Assembly: GCA_036936605.1 (NCBI GenBank)
Contig: JAUPFV010000004.1
Span: 180,872,807-180,936,806 of the forward strand
Reading direction: 5' to 3'
From: Limnanthes douglasii subsp. nivea
Lineage: Eukaryota > Streptophyta > Magnoliopsida > Brassicales > Limnanthaceae
Length of the DNA stretch: 64,000 nt
The translations under genes and the position numbers were made by a program. Positions within the stretch are counted from its first letter, which is position 1, and every line of letters starts with the position of its first letter. Positions 54,232 to 64,000 of this stretch are shown here, piece after piece. The notes beneath the pieces are model-generated. The model made no database searches and was not told where the DNA came from. It saw nothing but the letters and a program-made list of their open reading frames with translations.

Positions 54232-56072
54232 TTAAGAAACAATTGAAGAATTCTCATGTAGTAAAATCCAAGGATATTCTTCCTTGTAAGCAACATTTGC
54301 TAAAGAATCAACCACAATGTTACTTCCTCGCCCAATATATTCCACAACCACATTTTCAAACAAAAGCATTAAATTCCGAAGCTCCCAAAGATATAAAATC
54401 AAACGATGATTCCTTGCTTCGGAAAACCCAGATACTTGATTTGCCAATAACTGAGAATCCGTTTCTAGACGTACTGAAGTTGCCCCACAAACCTTTGCCA
54501 ATCTCAAACCTGCTAAAGCAGCTTCTTACTCAGCTTCATTGTTTGAAGCATGAAACCGAATTTAATTGATTGAACCATTGTTTCCCCCCTCAGAACTATC
54601 AATTGAACTCCAGCACTGCACCCTGAAATACTGGACCCTCCATCTGCTCGAACAACCCACCTCGAATCAGTAGGCAAAAATTTTGGACTTTCTTCCTCAT
54701 CTGATCGACTTGAGTGGAACTCCACAAAAAAGTCAGCCAATGCATGTGCCTTGATTGCTGTTCGAGGTGTAAATAAAATATCATAGTCTCCCAACTCCAC
54801 TGACCATTTAGTCATCCTCCCTGAAATATCTGGTCGTTGCAATAATTTTTTTTATAAAGGGAATGAAGTTCAGACTTCTATAGTATGAGCTTCAAATATA
54901 TGGACGCATCTTCCTAGTAACAATCACCAATGCTAAAGCCAGCTTCTCCAACTTCATATACCTTTTTTCTACTGCCACTAGACTTTTACTTACGTAATAC
55001 ACCGGCTTCAGAATACCTGAATCTTCAATAATCAGCACTACACTGAGTGCAAAATCCGATACGGCAATGTACAAGAATAATTTCTCCCCATTTCGAGGCT
55101 TTGTTAATATTTCTGGTGATGACAACAAATTTTTAATGCTTGTGAACGCTGCTTCGCATTCTGACGTCCATTCGAACCTGTTAGGTCCTCGCAACACTTG
55201 AAAGAAAGGAAAGCATTTATCAGACAATCGTGAAATAAATCGATTAAGTGCTGTTAACCTTCCTGTCAATACTTGCACTTCTTTAACTGATCGAGGTGAA
55301 TTCATTGTTATCAAAGCGTTTAATTGTTCTGGGTCGGCTTCTATTATTCTTCACTAATAATAAAACCCAAAAACTTCCCCGATCGAACTCCGAAGGTATA
55401 TTTTTCCGGATTTAGCTTCAACCTGATTGCCCTTAGATTCAAAAAAGCTTCTTCTAGATCATCAATATGCACTTCATCCCTTGAACTTTTCACTACCATA
55501 TCGTTTATATATACCTCCATATTCCTTCCGATCTGTGTAGCAAAAGCTTTGTTCATTAATCTCTGATAAGTTGCCCCACCATTCTTCAATCCAAAGGGCA
55601 TCACCCTATAACAATGGAGGCCTCTATCAATTATAAAATTCGTGCATTCTTGATCCTTCGGATCCATCTGGATCTGATTATACCATGCAAAAGCATCCAT
55701 AAAAGTCAAAATTTTATTGCCTGAAGTGGAATCAATCAACTGGTCAATTCGAGGAACTGGAAACAGATCTTTGGTGAAAGCTCTATTTAAATCTGTAAAA
55801 TCTACACACATCCTCCATTTCCCATTCTTCTTTTTAACCACTACCGAATTTGCAGTCTACAAAGGATATTTAGATTCCCTTATGTATCCGACTTTAGAAA
55901 ACCGATCCACTTCTGCAACAATTGCTTCCGCTTTTTCCGATGAAAATGCTCTTCTTTTTTGAATCACTGGCTTAACCTTCGGATCTATGGCCAAGATATG
56001 CCGAATTACTTCGATAGGTACTCCTGTTACATCTTCTATCTTCCAAGTGAAGACGTCCAAATTCTGAGACAA
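54232..56072 (-). pseudogene. Reverse transcriptase and RNase H domains of element A
   Basis: Blocks on the minus strand: DVTGVPIEVIRHILAI, VKKKNGKWRMCVDFTDLNRA, then the catalytic VYINDMVVKS, where Asp is replaced by Asn (YIDD to YIND). A stop separates FLGFIISEE from the next part. RNase H follows with LFLYIAVSDFALSVVL and KPVYYVSKSLV. The second, archaeal-type RNase H begins with WVVRADGGSSISGCSAG and ends with IVVDSLANVAYKEEYPW (to 54232). The two RNase H domains place it in the Tat lineage. Several stops and frameshifts. Confidence 0.85.
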
Positions 56073-56282
56073 AAAATTAAGCAGTTATTGGCATAGATTA
56101 GGGGTCAATAAAGTTCCAATCCGAAGCATTTTTCCTTCTGAAAAAGTAAACTCTTCTATTTCTTAACTCACTTTTAAAGACCCCGGAGTTTCCCTCGGAT
56201 CGTCAACCCTTTCTTCCAACTCCGAGGGAACCTCTTCTAACTGCTATTCTCGCATCAAATCTCCACTGCTGGATCCTCGGAC

Positions 56283-57043
56283 TCAAAGCACAGTAGCATA
56301 GCGTTCTTTGGCGACCTTTTGATCGCCCCGAACCACTCCAACTCTGTCTCTAACCACGTACTTAAAACATTGATGGACTGCTGATACCACCCCGTACATT
56401 CTTAAAAGCCACGACCTTCCAAAAATAGCATTATAACTTGTGGGACAGTCCACCACCATAAAAAGCACTTGAACCTTCTTCTTGAATGGTCCTTTCCCCA
56501 AACTAACTTCTCCCTCGAATTCCCTAACAACACGAGCTGTTACACCCGTAAATCCAATAATTGTACGATCTGATTGAGTAATCCGAGGAGGGTTTGTCAT
56601 CCTATCATAGGTGGACTTAAAAAGAACATTGGCAGAACTGCAAGTGTCAATCAACACACGCCGAATTTCGACGCCAGCCACCTCAGCTCCAATTACCACA
56701 GCATCCTTATGTGGTCCTGCAGTCCCTCTCAAATCATCTTCATCAAACAAAATGAAGGGAATGTCTTTCTTCCCATACAAATGCACTGACATCCTCCCTT
56801 TAATTTGAGTTGTCAAGTTGATAACATGCCTTTTCCTTGAGCTGTCTGAATTTCTGTCAATGAATCGCCCCCAAAAATTGCTAACGATTCGAAAAACTTG
56901 CACAATTCCCGAACATGTCCCTTCTCTATAGAAACAACCTCAACAGGCTCCCCGACTGCCATCACAATCAACATGTTCGGATCCTTCTCAATATATTCAT
57001 TAGAAGCATCGAATGACTCAACCTGTGAATCCATAATCATCAA
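56283..57043 (-). pseudogene. Protease region of element A
   Basis: SFDASNEYIEKDPNMLIV and ELCKFFESLAIFGGDS (57043-56880) are followed by SSRKRHVINLTTQIKGR and FDEDDLRGTAGPHKDAVVIG. The active-site motif is VLIDTCSSANVLF, so the glycine of DTG is changed to Cys. FTGVTARVVREFEGEVSLG and FMVVDCPTSYNAIFGRSWL complete the block. It ends at 56283 with KERYATVL. A frameshift lies near 56880. Confidence 0.8.
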
Positions 57044-57099
57044 ATTCTCAGCTGGCTGTGCAGCCTTTGAAGTTGACGCACCATTATTCTTCGATGCAC

Positions 57100-59384
57100 T
57101 TCAATGTGACTTCACATAAGTCAAGATCTTGCCATTCTCAATCAAATATTGAATTTATTTTTTCAAAGCAATACAATCATTTGTATCATGCCCAATATCA
57201 TCATGATACCTACAAAATTTATTATTCCTTTCTTCCCTCGGTCTGCTGATAGGAGCTCGTTTCCTAAAATTCACAAAATTTTTAGTTTTATCCCAAATAA
57301 CAGAAATACTCTCTGTTAAATAAGCATAGTACTCTGGCCTAACCCAAGTATTCAGCCTAGGCCTGTTGTAATTGTTGGATGGAGTGTGGTTAGAATATCC
57401 TCCACTCCGAGGAGGCCAATTACTGTTCTTCTGCCTCGACTACTAATTATTCCCATTAGCATTATTATTTCCATTCGAGGGCTGTCTCTAATTATTGGCT
57501 GCCTATCCCGAATTCTTCGAAGTATTAACTGGTGCACCTCGGACTCTGCTAGATTCTTCAACCTTAATTTGATCCTCGACTTGAGCCATCAACACTCCAA
57601 AAGTCAAAGCCCTTCTCTTTGTCGTCTCATTAGCCAGATCATCTGGCAACAAACCCTCACGAAAAGCGGCCATGGCCACATTTTCTTCACAATTATCTAA
57701 ACTTGCTTTGGTTAACACAAACCTCTTAGTATAATCTTTTAATTTTTCTCCTGGTGCTTGCTTGCACTGGATAATTGTATCACCATTAGCTCTCATTTCC
57801 TTGCTTCCAACAAACTGCCTTCGGAAAGCAATATAAAAATCCCTGAAATTTGAAATGGACCCCCTCGGAATCCTGTTGTACCACTTGAGAGTTGTTCCTT
57901 TAAAAGTTTGAGAGAAAGCACGACACACAAGCCAGTCATCGTCCTCGAAATTCATCATATAATTTTTGAACAGTTCGATGTGATCATCGGGATCTTGCAT
58001 CCCATCAAAATTTTCAACCTTAGAAATGTCAAAACGATTCGGAAGTGTCATAAAGCGAATTTTATATGTTAATAGAGAGTTCCTCCAATCAACACCTTGA
58101 ACAAATTGATCATCGGTCCCCATTGTAACATACAAATTCCTGTCGGTCTTAGTATATTGATTCGAAGGATTTCCTTCATGTCAAGTTGATCGAGGAGCAA
58201 TATTAGACTTGCTCTCCTTTTTATACCTCCTCGAATAATCTCTTTCTGATTCTCCATTCGAAGAACCTCTATGCCTTTTAAATCCTGAAGCTGAGCTTTC
58301 TACCTCCTCATCATTGGAAGTTATCAATTTTTGCTTATATTTCTTATCCTTTCGAGATGAATATATCTCCTAATGAGACACAAAACGTGTTTACCTCTGT
58401 AGGGAATATTGGGTCAGTATATTCCGTCTTTGTATATAAGTAAGAATACTCCGATCTCCACAATAGTGTGATATTGTCCGCTTTGGGCCCACTGGCCCGC
58501 ACGGATTTGCTTTTGGTCCACTTCCAAAAGGCCTCACACTAATGGAGATGTATTCTTAACTTATATACTGATCTTTCTTCCCATGTTTAACCGATGTGGG
58601 ATGTGGGACTTTTGGTCGCACCTAACAATCCTCCTCTCGAACAAAGTACCACTCTAGCCTCCTCTCAATTGACTTCCATCCACCTACTTGATGACACTGT
58701 GCCGCTCCTTGATCAAGCCACCTGCTTGATGAGCTATCAGGCACTCCATCTTTAGATGAATCTGTGCCGCTCCTTTATCAAGCCACCTGCTTGATGAGCC
58801 GTGACGCTCCATCTATCCAGCCTATCATTCACCTTGAGTATGGCTCCTGGAAAGATGTTCGGCACCCACATCATCACAACCCACCACATCGCGTTCTGTC
58901 TGGGCCTGGTGCTCTGATACCATTTGTAGGGAATATTGGGTCAGTATATTCCGTCTTTGTATATAAGTAAGAATACTCCGATCTCCACAATAGTGTGATA
59001 TTGTCCGCTTTGGGCCCACTGGCCCGCACGGCTTTGCTTTTGGTCCACTTCCAAAAGGCCTCAGACTAATAGAGATGTATTCTTAACTTATATACTGATC
59101 TTTCTTCCCATGTTTAACCGATGTGGGATGTGGGACTTTTGGTCGCACCTAACAACCTCAGATCTGATTCTAGCAGAGAGTATTTCTTGCTCCCTTCGCT
59201 CATATTTTTCATTCAACGCATTGATTTTATCAAGAAGTTGATTCATTCTTGTCTCAACATCAGATCGAACTTGGACCGAAGATGATCCATCAGTTCTATT
59301 CCAATCAGTCTCATTCTTTTGCAAATCATCTCTCACCGTTTCTAACGTTGATTGAAGCGTAGGATTATTATTTTCAGGATTCAT
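57100..59384 (-). pseudogene. Gag of element A, split by a TRIM element
   Basis: The ATG at 59384 begins MNPENNNPTLQSTLE, and a coiled-coil part follows (RMNQLLDKINALNEKYER). The TRIM interrupts at 58398-59154. After it come a lysine-rich part, then the capsid core in one frame (58135-57503): LPNRFDISKVENFDGMQDP, CRAFSQTFKGTTLKWYNRIP, FVGSKEMRANGDTI and RRALTFGVLMAQVEDQIK. A zinc-knuckle-like FCRYHDDIGHDTNDC lies near 57215-57170. Stops near 57580 and 57150 break the C-terminal part. Confidence 0.8.
58398..59154 (-). mobile_element. TRIM (miniature LTR retrotransposon, 757 bp)
   Basis: Two 230-bp terminal repeats (58398-58627 and 58925-59154) run from TGTAGGG to CCTAACA and look nearly identical. 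The target duplication is ACCTC (58393-58397 and 59155-59159). The PBS on the minus strand is TGGTATCAGAGC (58922-58911), the usual initiator-Met tRNA type, two bases inside the 5' LTR. A GAGAGGAGGAT polypurine tract precedes the 3' LTR. The 297-bp interior has no coding capacity. It must be mobilised in trans. Confidence 0.95.
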
Positions 59385-59444
59385 TTTATGAATTTTAGTT
59401 AAAGAATATCAACGAATGAATAAGCTACTAATTTTCTGTTCAAA

Positions 59445-59463
59445 TCCCCAGTGAAGTTGCCAA
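59445..59463 (-). promoter_or_regulatory. PBS of element A
   Basis: TTGGCAACTTCACTGGGGA on the minus strand, just inside the 5' LTR. Confidence 0.7.
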
Positions 59464-59465
59464 TT

Positions 59466-59826
59466 TAATAAGGTTTTGATTTGCTTAGGTAAATTGTTAA
59501 AGAAAAATTCTAGAGAGAGAAAGTGTTTAAGAGTTTTTAGAAAGAGAAAATACAAGTACACAATGAGTTTCAAGTAAAAAGTGTTCAACCCCTTTATTAA
59601 ATCTGTGTGGTCCTTTATATAGAGGAGCCAAGACTTAGTTGAATAACTGAATCTGTTACAAAAATTGATTAATTGTTATTTAGTATTTACAAATTATGTA
59701 AAGTCACAATAACCTCCTAAAACTTACATCATTCATAAATTAAAGACAAAACTTACACTAATTACAATCAAGTCCCTGAATTTACATTGTTTACAAACTC
59801 ATTCCTAAAAACTCATTTCCATATCA
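59466..59826 (-). repeat. 5' LTR of element A (361 bp)
   Basis: It matches the LTR at 38044-38404 over its whole length. The outer TG of the partner reads TA here at 59466. It is followed by GCTAC at 59827-59831. Confidence 0.9.
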
Positions 59827-61107
59827 GCTACGAATGTTGATATTACTGAAAAGGGGAATACCAACATAGGCAAGTCTAGCAAGAAGGAAAAAGGTCGATA
59901 GGAGAAAATAAATAAATTGGTACCAAATGAGGGAGCGACAACCAATAAAAAGGTAACGATGAAGAAAAAAATATGTTGGAAAACAATCCTACAACAGACT
60001 TCCTTGCAACCACTCAAAACATTATTCATGCCTTGTTCAATTAGTTGGATGCCCCAACTCCACAAGAAAAACTTCTGTTTTCCTTAGAGATTGGCCTAGT
60101 AAAGGTTAATGTTGAAGTCGAGGAGGAAAGTGATCAATGTTTTATCAGACAAAACGAGATTCGGGCTGATTACGATACTGACGGGCACTTAGAAGCACGA
60201 GATATCAATGTCGTGTCTTAGATTCCACCTAGTGATCATCTTGTCGATCTACCGGAGTGTTCAAGTAAGTCTCCACCCTCGACAACCTACTATGGTCCCT
60301 AACAACCAACTACATGTCCTTTATGTACCCCAAGCAAGGGGTTCGAGCAGTCAGGTTTTATTAGATAACTCTACAACTAGCGGATCTTCTCAACTTAGAC
60401 GGTCAGACTCCCATGCCTTTTTCATGTAGTATATGGTGGGTCTCATTGTCGTTGTTAAGAGGAAGGAAAAAAAATTGAAGCAAAACTTGAAGCAAAACTT
60501 GAGAAGAAGATCTCCAGATATCCCAATTAGAACAACAACTCAAAAAGAAAAAGTAGCAAGTCAAACATGTTAATGCATGGGCTCGGTATTCTAATAACTC
60601 GACGAAAAGTGGAAGGCCTCTAAAAAATAACTTAACCAGTTTCAGAAATATTTGACGAAGCAAGATAAGCGTCTTAGTGTCTTGCGATTTGATGTGAAGG
60701 TAGCCAATGAGAAGAAGGACGAGACTATTCACAAACTAGCTGTTTTTAAAGTCAAACCCAATGAGGATGAAACAAAGCATCTTGTGGCTCTCCAGTCTAA
60801 ATTAGAGAAGGTTTTCAAAGCCTCACATAACATTTTTTCCGCCAAATTCTTTAAAACCATGTCTACTCAAGAACCTAGATCCAAAGCCACGTTGATTATG
60901 GACATACATGAAAGGTTCCCAAACTTAAAACTTGGGTCTTACGGGAAGTTGGTTCCTAAAAAGGATCCTCCCACGATAGTCGCCTATAAAGATAGTACTA
61001 GTGAAGGATCCTCACCCGCGGGGTCGACCAAAGAAACTAGAGAGAGTGGTTCCGATGAGAGTCTAGAAGACACTTCCGATGATGATAATTCTAGTGCCTC
61101 GGAGTAG
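59827..61107 (+). pseudogene. Antisense-strand gene of element C, C-terminal part
   Basis: After the duplication, VDITEKGNTNIGKSSKKEK continues the basic stretch cut at 38043. Frames are broken until 60652, then a 151-residue frame runs to 61107: KRLSVLRFDVKVANEKKDE (coiled coil), AKFFKTMSTQEPRSKATLI, and an acidic, serine-rich end, DESLEDTSDDDNSSASE. The same design, coiled coil plus acidic tail, closes the genes of elements A and B. Stop at 61105-61107. Confidence 0.65.
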
Positions 61108-62100
61108 TTGGTCTCGTTAAGTTGTTGGTTTGTGTTTTTAACAAATTCCTGACCATCAAGGCTGTACAGTTTTTGTTTTCACACCTTTTTGATTAATCGC
61201 TGCATTTTTATCTTAATTCGAAACCCCAATTTTATCTTTTAATATTGCTCCGGTTTTATCCTTTGATTGAAAGTGATCAGTTACCATGTTAAACCTAAGC
61301 TCGGTCTGTTAATCGACGTGGTAGATAGCTCAGGTCGATATTGATTATACAAATATGTACTAACCAAAGTTGGTAGATCCTCACGTCCAAACTTGTAGAA
61401 AAGAATGTTAACCAATCGAAGTTAGAAGACCCCTCAGATCCAACTTTATAAAAAATAAATGTTAATCAACCAAAATTAGAAGACCCCTTAGGTCTAACAT
61501 TATAAAAAATTAATGTTGACCAACCAAAATTGAAAAACCCTTCAAGTCCCAACTTATAAAAAATGAATGTTAACTTCAAATCTTGTAAGACGCACAAAAA
61601 ATAAAAATATTTGTATTGATCAATTGGCTAAATGAGCACCTTATTAAAACCATTATGCGCCACGAGGGTATCAAATGACGTGTTACCGATTGGTATATGC
61701 AAAATAACAAAAACGATGTACAACACATTAACATTTAATCTAAATATAATTTCAAATGTTCGATATTCCAACGACGCCAAAGAGTTTTTGTTCTTTTTAT
61801 CTCTTAATAGATATATCATCGGTTTTACCTTTTTCGTCACGATATTTGGGCATTTCCACTTCACAAATAATATCCCAAGTTTTTTCTATTTTGTGTGCAG
61901 GAACACTTTCTTAATAAACTTAATTTGATCTAAATTATTGTCCTCTAACTTTTGACACATATTTGTTTTGCATTAAAGTCTAATAGTGTAAGGCATTTAT
62001 TTACACTTACCTTCTTTTATCTTCGATCAAATCAAATTCAACACTTTTGCCATCATCATTCTCTTTTTTGGAATATTTGTTTCAACATAATATGAGGGGA
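61108..62100. other. Spacer between antisense gene and pol of element C
   Basis: About 1 kb without a gene, apart from the 54-bp tandem repeat listed separately. The frame at 61628-61864 has no recognisable features. Confidence 0.5.
61371..61573. repeat. 54-bp tandem repeat, nearly four copies, in element C
   Basis: Units begin AACCAA/GACCAACC and contain AGAAGACCCCT and CTTATAAAAAATRAATGTT. Four diverged copies end at the GTT words near 61409, 61463, 61517 and 61571. They sit between pol and the antisense gene, a place where Tat elements often carry tandem repeats. Confidence 0.75.
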
Positions 62101-64000
62101 GCATGGTCTCCGATGGGGTCACAACATTCATCCTATAAACTAGTGCGTAAGACGACTCTCAGGTGGGCGAGGAGTGGTTCGATATGCCCATAACACCTCT
62201 TGCAAATAATTTGGCTAGCTCTTGTCTTTCCATTATGATTTTTTCTTGAGGCCGTCAAGAATTGTTCTATTTGTTACTTCGAACTTCCCGTTAGGCTACA
62301 AGTAGAAATGTGCCAAAAAAGTTATTGTATCCCTCGGGAAGAGAAAAAGTCCATAATTTATTTTTTATTAAACTACGGGGAATTATCCATAATTAATTTC
62401 TTTGGGCACCAAAACGACAATATATATTTAATAAGCTGAAATTTATCACATCTTTTGCCCATTTCTCGGATAGTAGATCTGCTTAGACCACATTAGGAGA
62501 AATAATCCACCGCGACTACTATCATATGTGTTTCATTCGAAGCCATTGAAAAAGTCCCCATTAAATCAATACTGTATCGATCAAAAGGCAATGCCGCGAC
62601 AATGGACTCGGGTTGTACCACAAGCTTGTGAATTGAGTTAACAAATCGCTGAAAAATATCACATATTTTTACTAATTCTTCGGTGTCCCTCATAATGGTG
62701 GGCCAATAAAAACCTGCTAACAGACAATACCATTTGTGACTCATTCTTGCCAAGGAAACGTAACAAAGGTCTTCTTAAATCATAGGAAAATACCATTTGT
62801 GACTCATTACACCAAGGACCCTGAAACTTAGGGCTTTGAAGTAGACATTATTAGCCATTGTCATGCCAACGTGTAAAATGTTATTAACCAATAACTCTTT
62901 AATATCGTACCTTCAATCCTTGCCATTGTTTGTTGATATTTGGAATGCCGCATCTGCATAGAAAACATGTTCCAGAATTTTCACTATCGACGAGTTATTT
63001 TGCGTGAGTATCCATGGGTAACCAGCAGAATACGTTGTAGTCGCTATAGAGTCATCCACGATGTTTTCAGCCATGTGAACGTGTTCATATTTAATTTTGT
63101 CAAATATCATTGCCAATCATTTCAATGTCGTAAAATACTTACAAAGTGGTCCTTCATGGCCTCGGATAGTATTGAAACATGATTAACTAACAATTTTGAG
63201 TCACTTATTAATCGAACCAGCTTGGCCCTACAAACATGCGCGAGTTTTAGTCCCGCCAAAGCATACGTTGCTTCATTATTCAAACTTGTAAAACCGAAGC
63301 CAATAGCTTGATATATTACTACTCCCATCGGGGTGGTTAACTGAACTCCTACCCCACAACCAGAAATGATGGACCCTCCGTCGGTCCGAACAACACATTA
63401 TGTTTTTTCTTCCTCTTGATCTAGATTTATGGTCGTTCAACATGGAATTCTACAAAACAAATCTGTTAAACCTGACCCTTAATTGTTGTTTGAGGCTCAA
63501 AACTGATGTCAGAATCACTTAATTCCATAGACCATTTCGCTATCCCACCCGATACATCAAGTCTTTGCACTTATTTCTTCAAAGGAAAATATGTCTGAAT
63601 TATTATAGAATATGCTTGAAAATAGGGTCGCATTTTACGTGCCATAGTTACTAATGTTGGGCCTAGCTTTTCCAATTTTAAATATATATTCTCGGTGTCT
63701 ATGATGCTTTTAGTCACGTAATAGACAAGTCAAGGATAATTATTAGCTTCATGAATCAATACAACACTTACCGCATAGTTATATACAGCAATACAAATAA
63801 ACAACGTTTCTCATGGGTTCAACTTGTCAAAACAGCAGGAAAAGACAGATACTTCTTGATTTCGAGGAAAACGTTATTGCTTTATGGGGTCCAATTGAAA
63901 TATTTCACATGTCTAAGCACTTGGAAAAATGGGGCACATTTGTCCGATGGACTGAGGGGAGGCATAGTGTTCAAAGCGTTAAATTGCACAAGATGAGGTT
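62100..64000 (-). pseudogene. Pol of element C: RT end, RNase H domains, integrase, heavily decayed
   Basis: On the minus strand from the right edge: SDKCAPFFQVLRHVKYFNWT (about 63945), KYLS, VYYVTKSIIDTENIYLKLEK, ARKMRPYFQAYSII and KWSMELSDSDISFEP. The archaeal-type RNase H has GPSF-type TEGPS near 63385, NNEATYALAGLKLAHVC (63260) and YSAGYPWIL. Integrase shows LLAGFYWPTIMRDTEELVKI (62720-62665), FDRYSIDLMGTFSMASNET and VVAVDYFS, then after a break PNYLQEVLWAYRTTP (about 62210-62160). Stops and frameshifts are frequent. The frame continues beyond the window. Confidence 0.75.

Larger units (their letters stand above)
38044..59826 (-). mobile_element. Element A: complete minus-sense Tat-type gypsy element, with nested insertions
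   Basis: In minus sense the order is 5' LTR (59466-59826), PBS (59445-59463), gag, protease, RT, two RNase H domains, integrase, antisense gene, polypurine tract (38405-38416) and 3' LTR (38044-38404). Both LTRs are 361 bp and differ at roughly 20-25 positions by eye. The element is flanked by GCTAC. Removing element B, the solo LTR and the TRIM leaves about 10.3 kb. Stops and altered catalytic residues make it non-autonomous. Confidence 0.9.
37480..64000 (-). mobile_element. Element C: old minus-sense Tat-type gypsy element, split by element A
   Basis: The antisense gene of C is visible at 37480-38043 and again at 59827-61107, either side of element A. Pol lies on the minus strand from the right edge of the window to about 62100. 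Between them a 54-bp tandem repeat (61371-61573) marks the usual variable 3' region. No 3' LTR was found: the left end abuts a LINE near 37475. The 5' part is beyond the right edge. Decay is heavier than in A or B. Confidence 0.7.

Overview
This is nuclear DNA of a flowering plant, most likely a eudicot. It holds one intact host gene, an intronless pentatricopeptide-repeat DYW gene at 30110-32740 on the + strand that I recognise as the OTP84 type (chloroplast RNA editing). Almost everything else is transposable-element sequence in several nested layers. I saw no rRNA or tRNA gene, no CRISPR array and no bacterial or organellar sequence. The species cannot be named from the sequence.

Layout. 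1-916: 5' end of a minus-sense Ty3/gypsy element, inserted in a dead chromovirus-like pol (917-3055, +). 3761-8530: an unusual palindromic composite of two gypsy 3' ends joined tail to tail, with inverted LTRs outside and a perfect 5-bp target duplication (GGTAC). 8536-11935: AT-rich DNA without a recognisable gene. 11936-13262: 3' remnant of a gypsy element of the family called B here. About 13263-27965: a large Mutator-like element (MULE) region. It has a broken transposase gene (+), a broken Ulp1-protease-like gene (-), a tandem array of about 865-bp units between them, a truncated gypsy element (17321-20835), a SINE (27040-27254), and a 10-bp word (GCGAGTTGTT) scattered throughout on one strand. 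28144-29893: a 5'-truncated LINE with an 18-bp target duplication, ending about 200 bp before the OTP84 gene. About 33129-33430: fragment of a vacuolar sorting receptor gene. 34960-37475: the 5' part of another LINE.

37480-64000 is a nest of Tat-type gypsy elements, all minus-sense. Element C (37480-38043 and 59827-64000) is split by element A (38044-59826, target duplication GCTAC). A is split by element B (39026-49369, ACTTC), and one LTR of B is split by a non-autonomous hAT element (39413-40138, CCGGGGAG). A also carries a solo LTR in its integrase (53257-53631) and a TRIM in its gag (58398-59154, ACCTC).

The A, B and C families all share an extra gene in antisense orientation between pol and the 3' LTR. 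It has its own upstream TATA box, a small intron at the same place in every copy long enough to show it, a conserved central domain and a coiled-coil, acidic C-terminus. Together with the palindromic composite, which could make a hairpin RNA against this gene, and the motif-dense MULE, this is the most interesting biology in the window.
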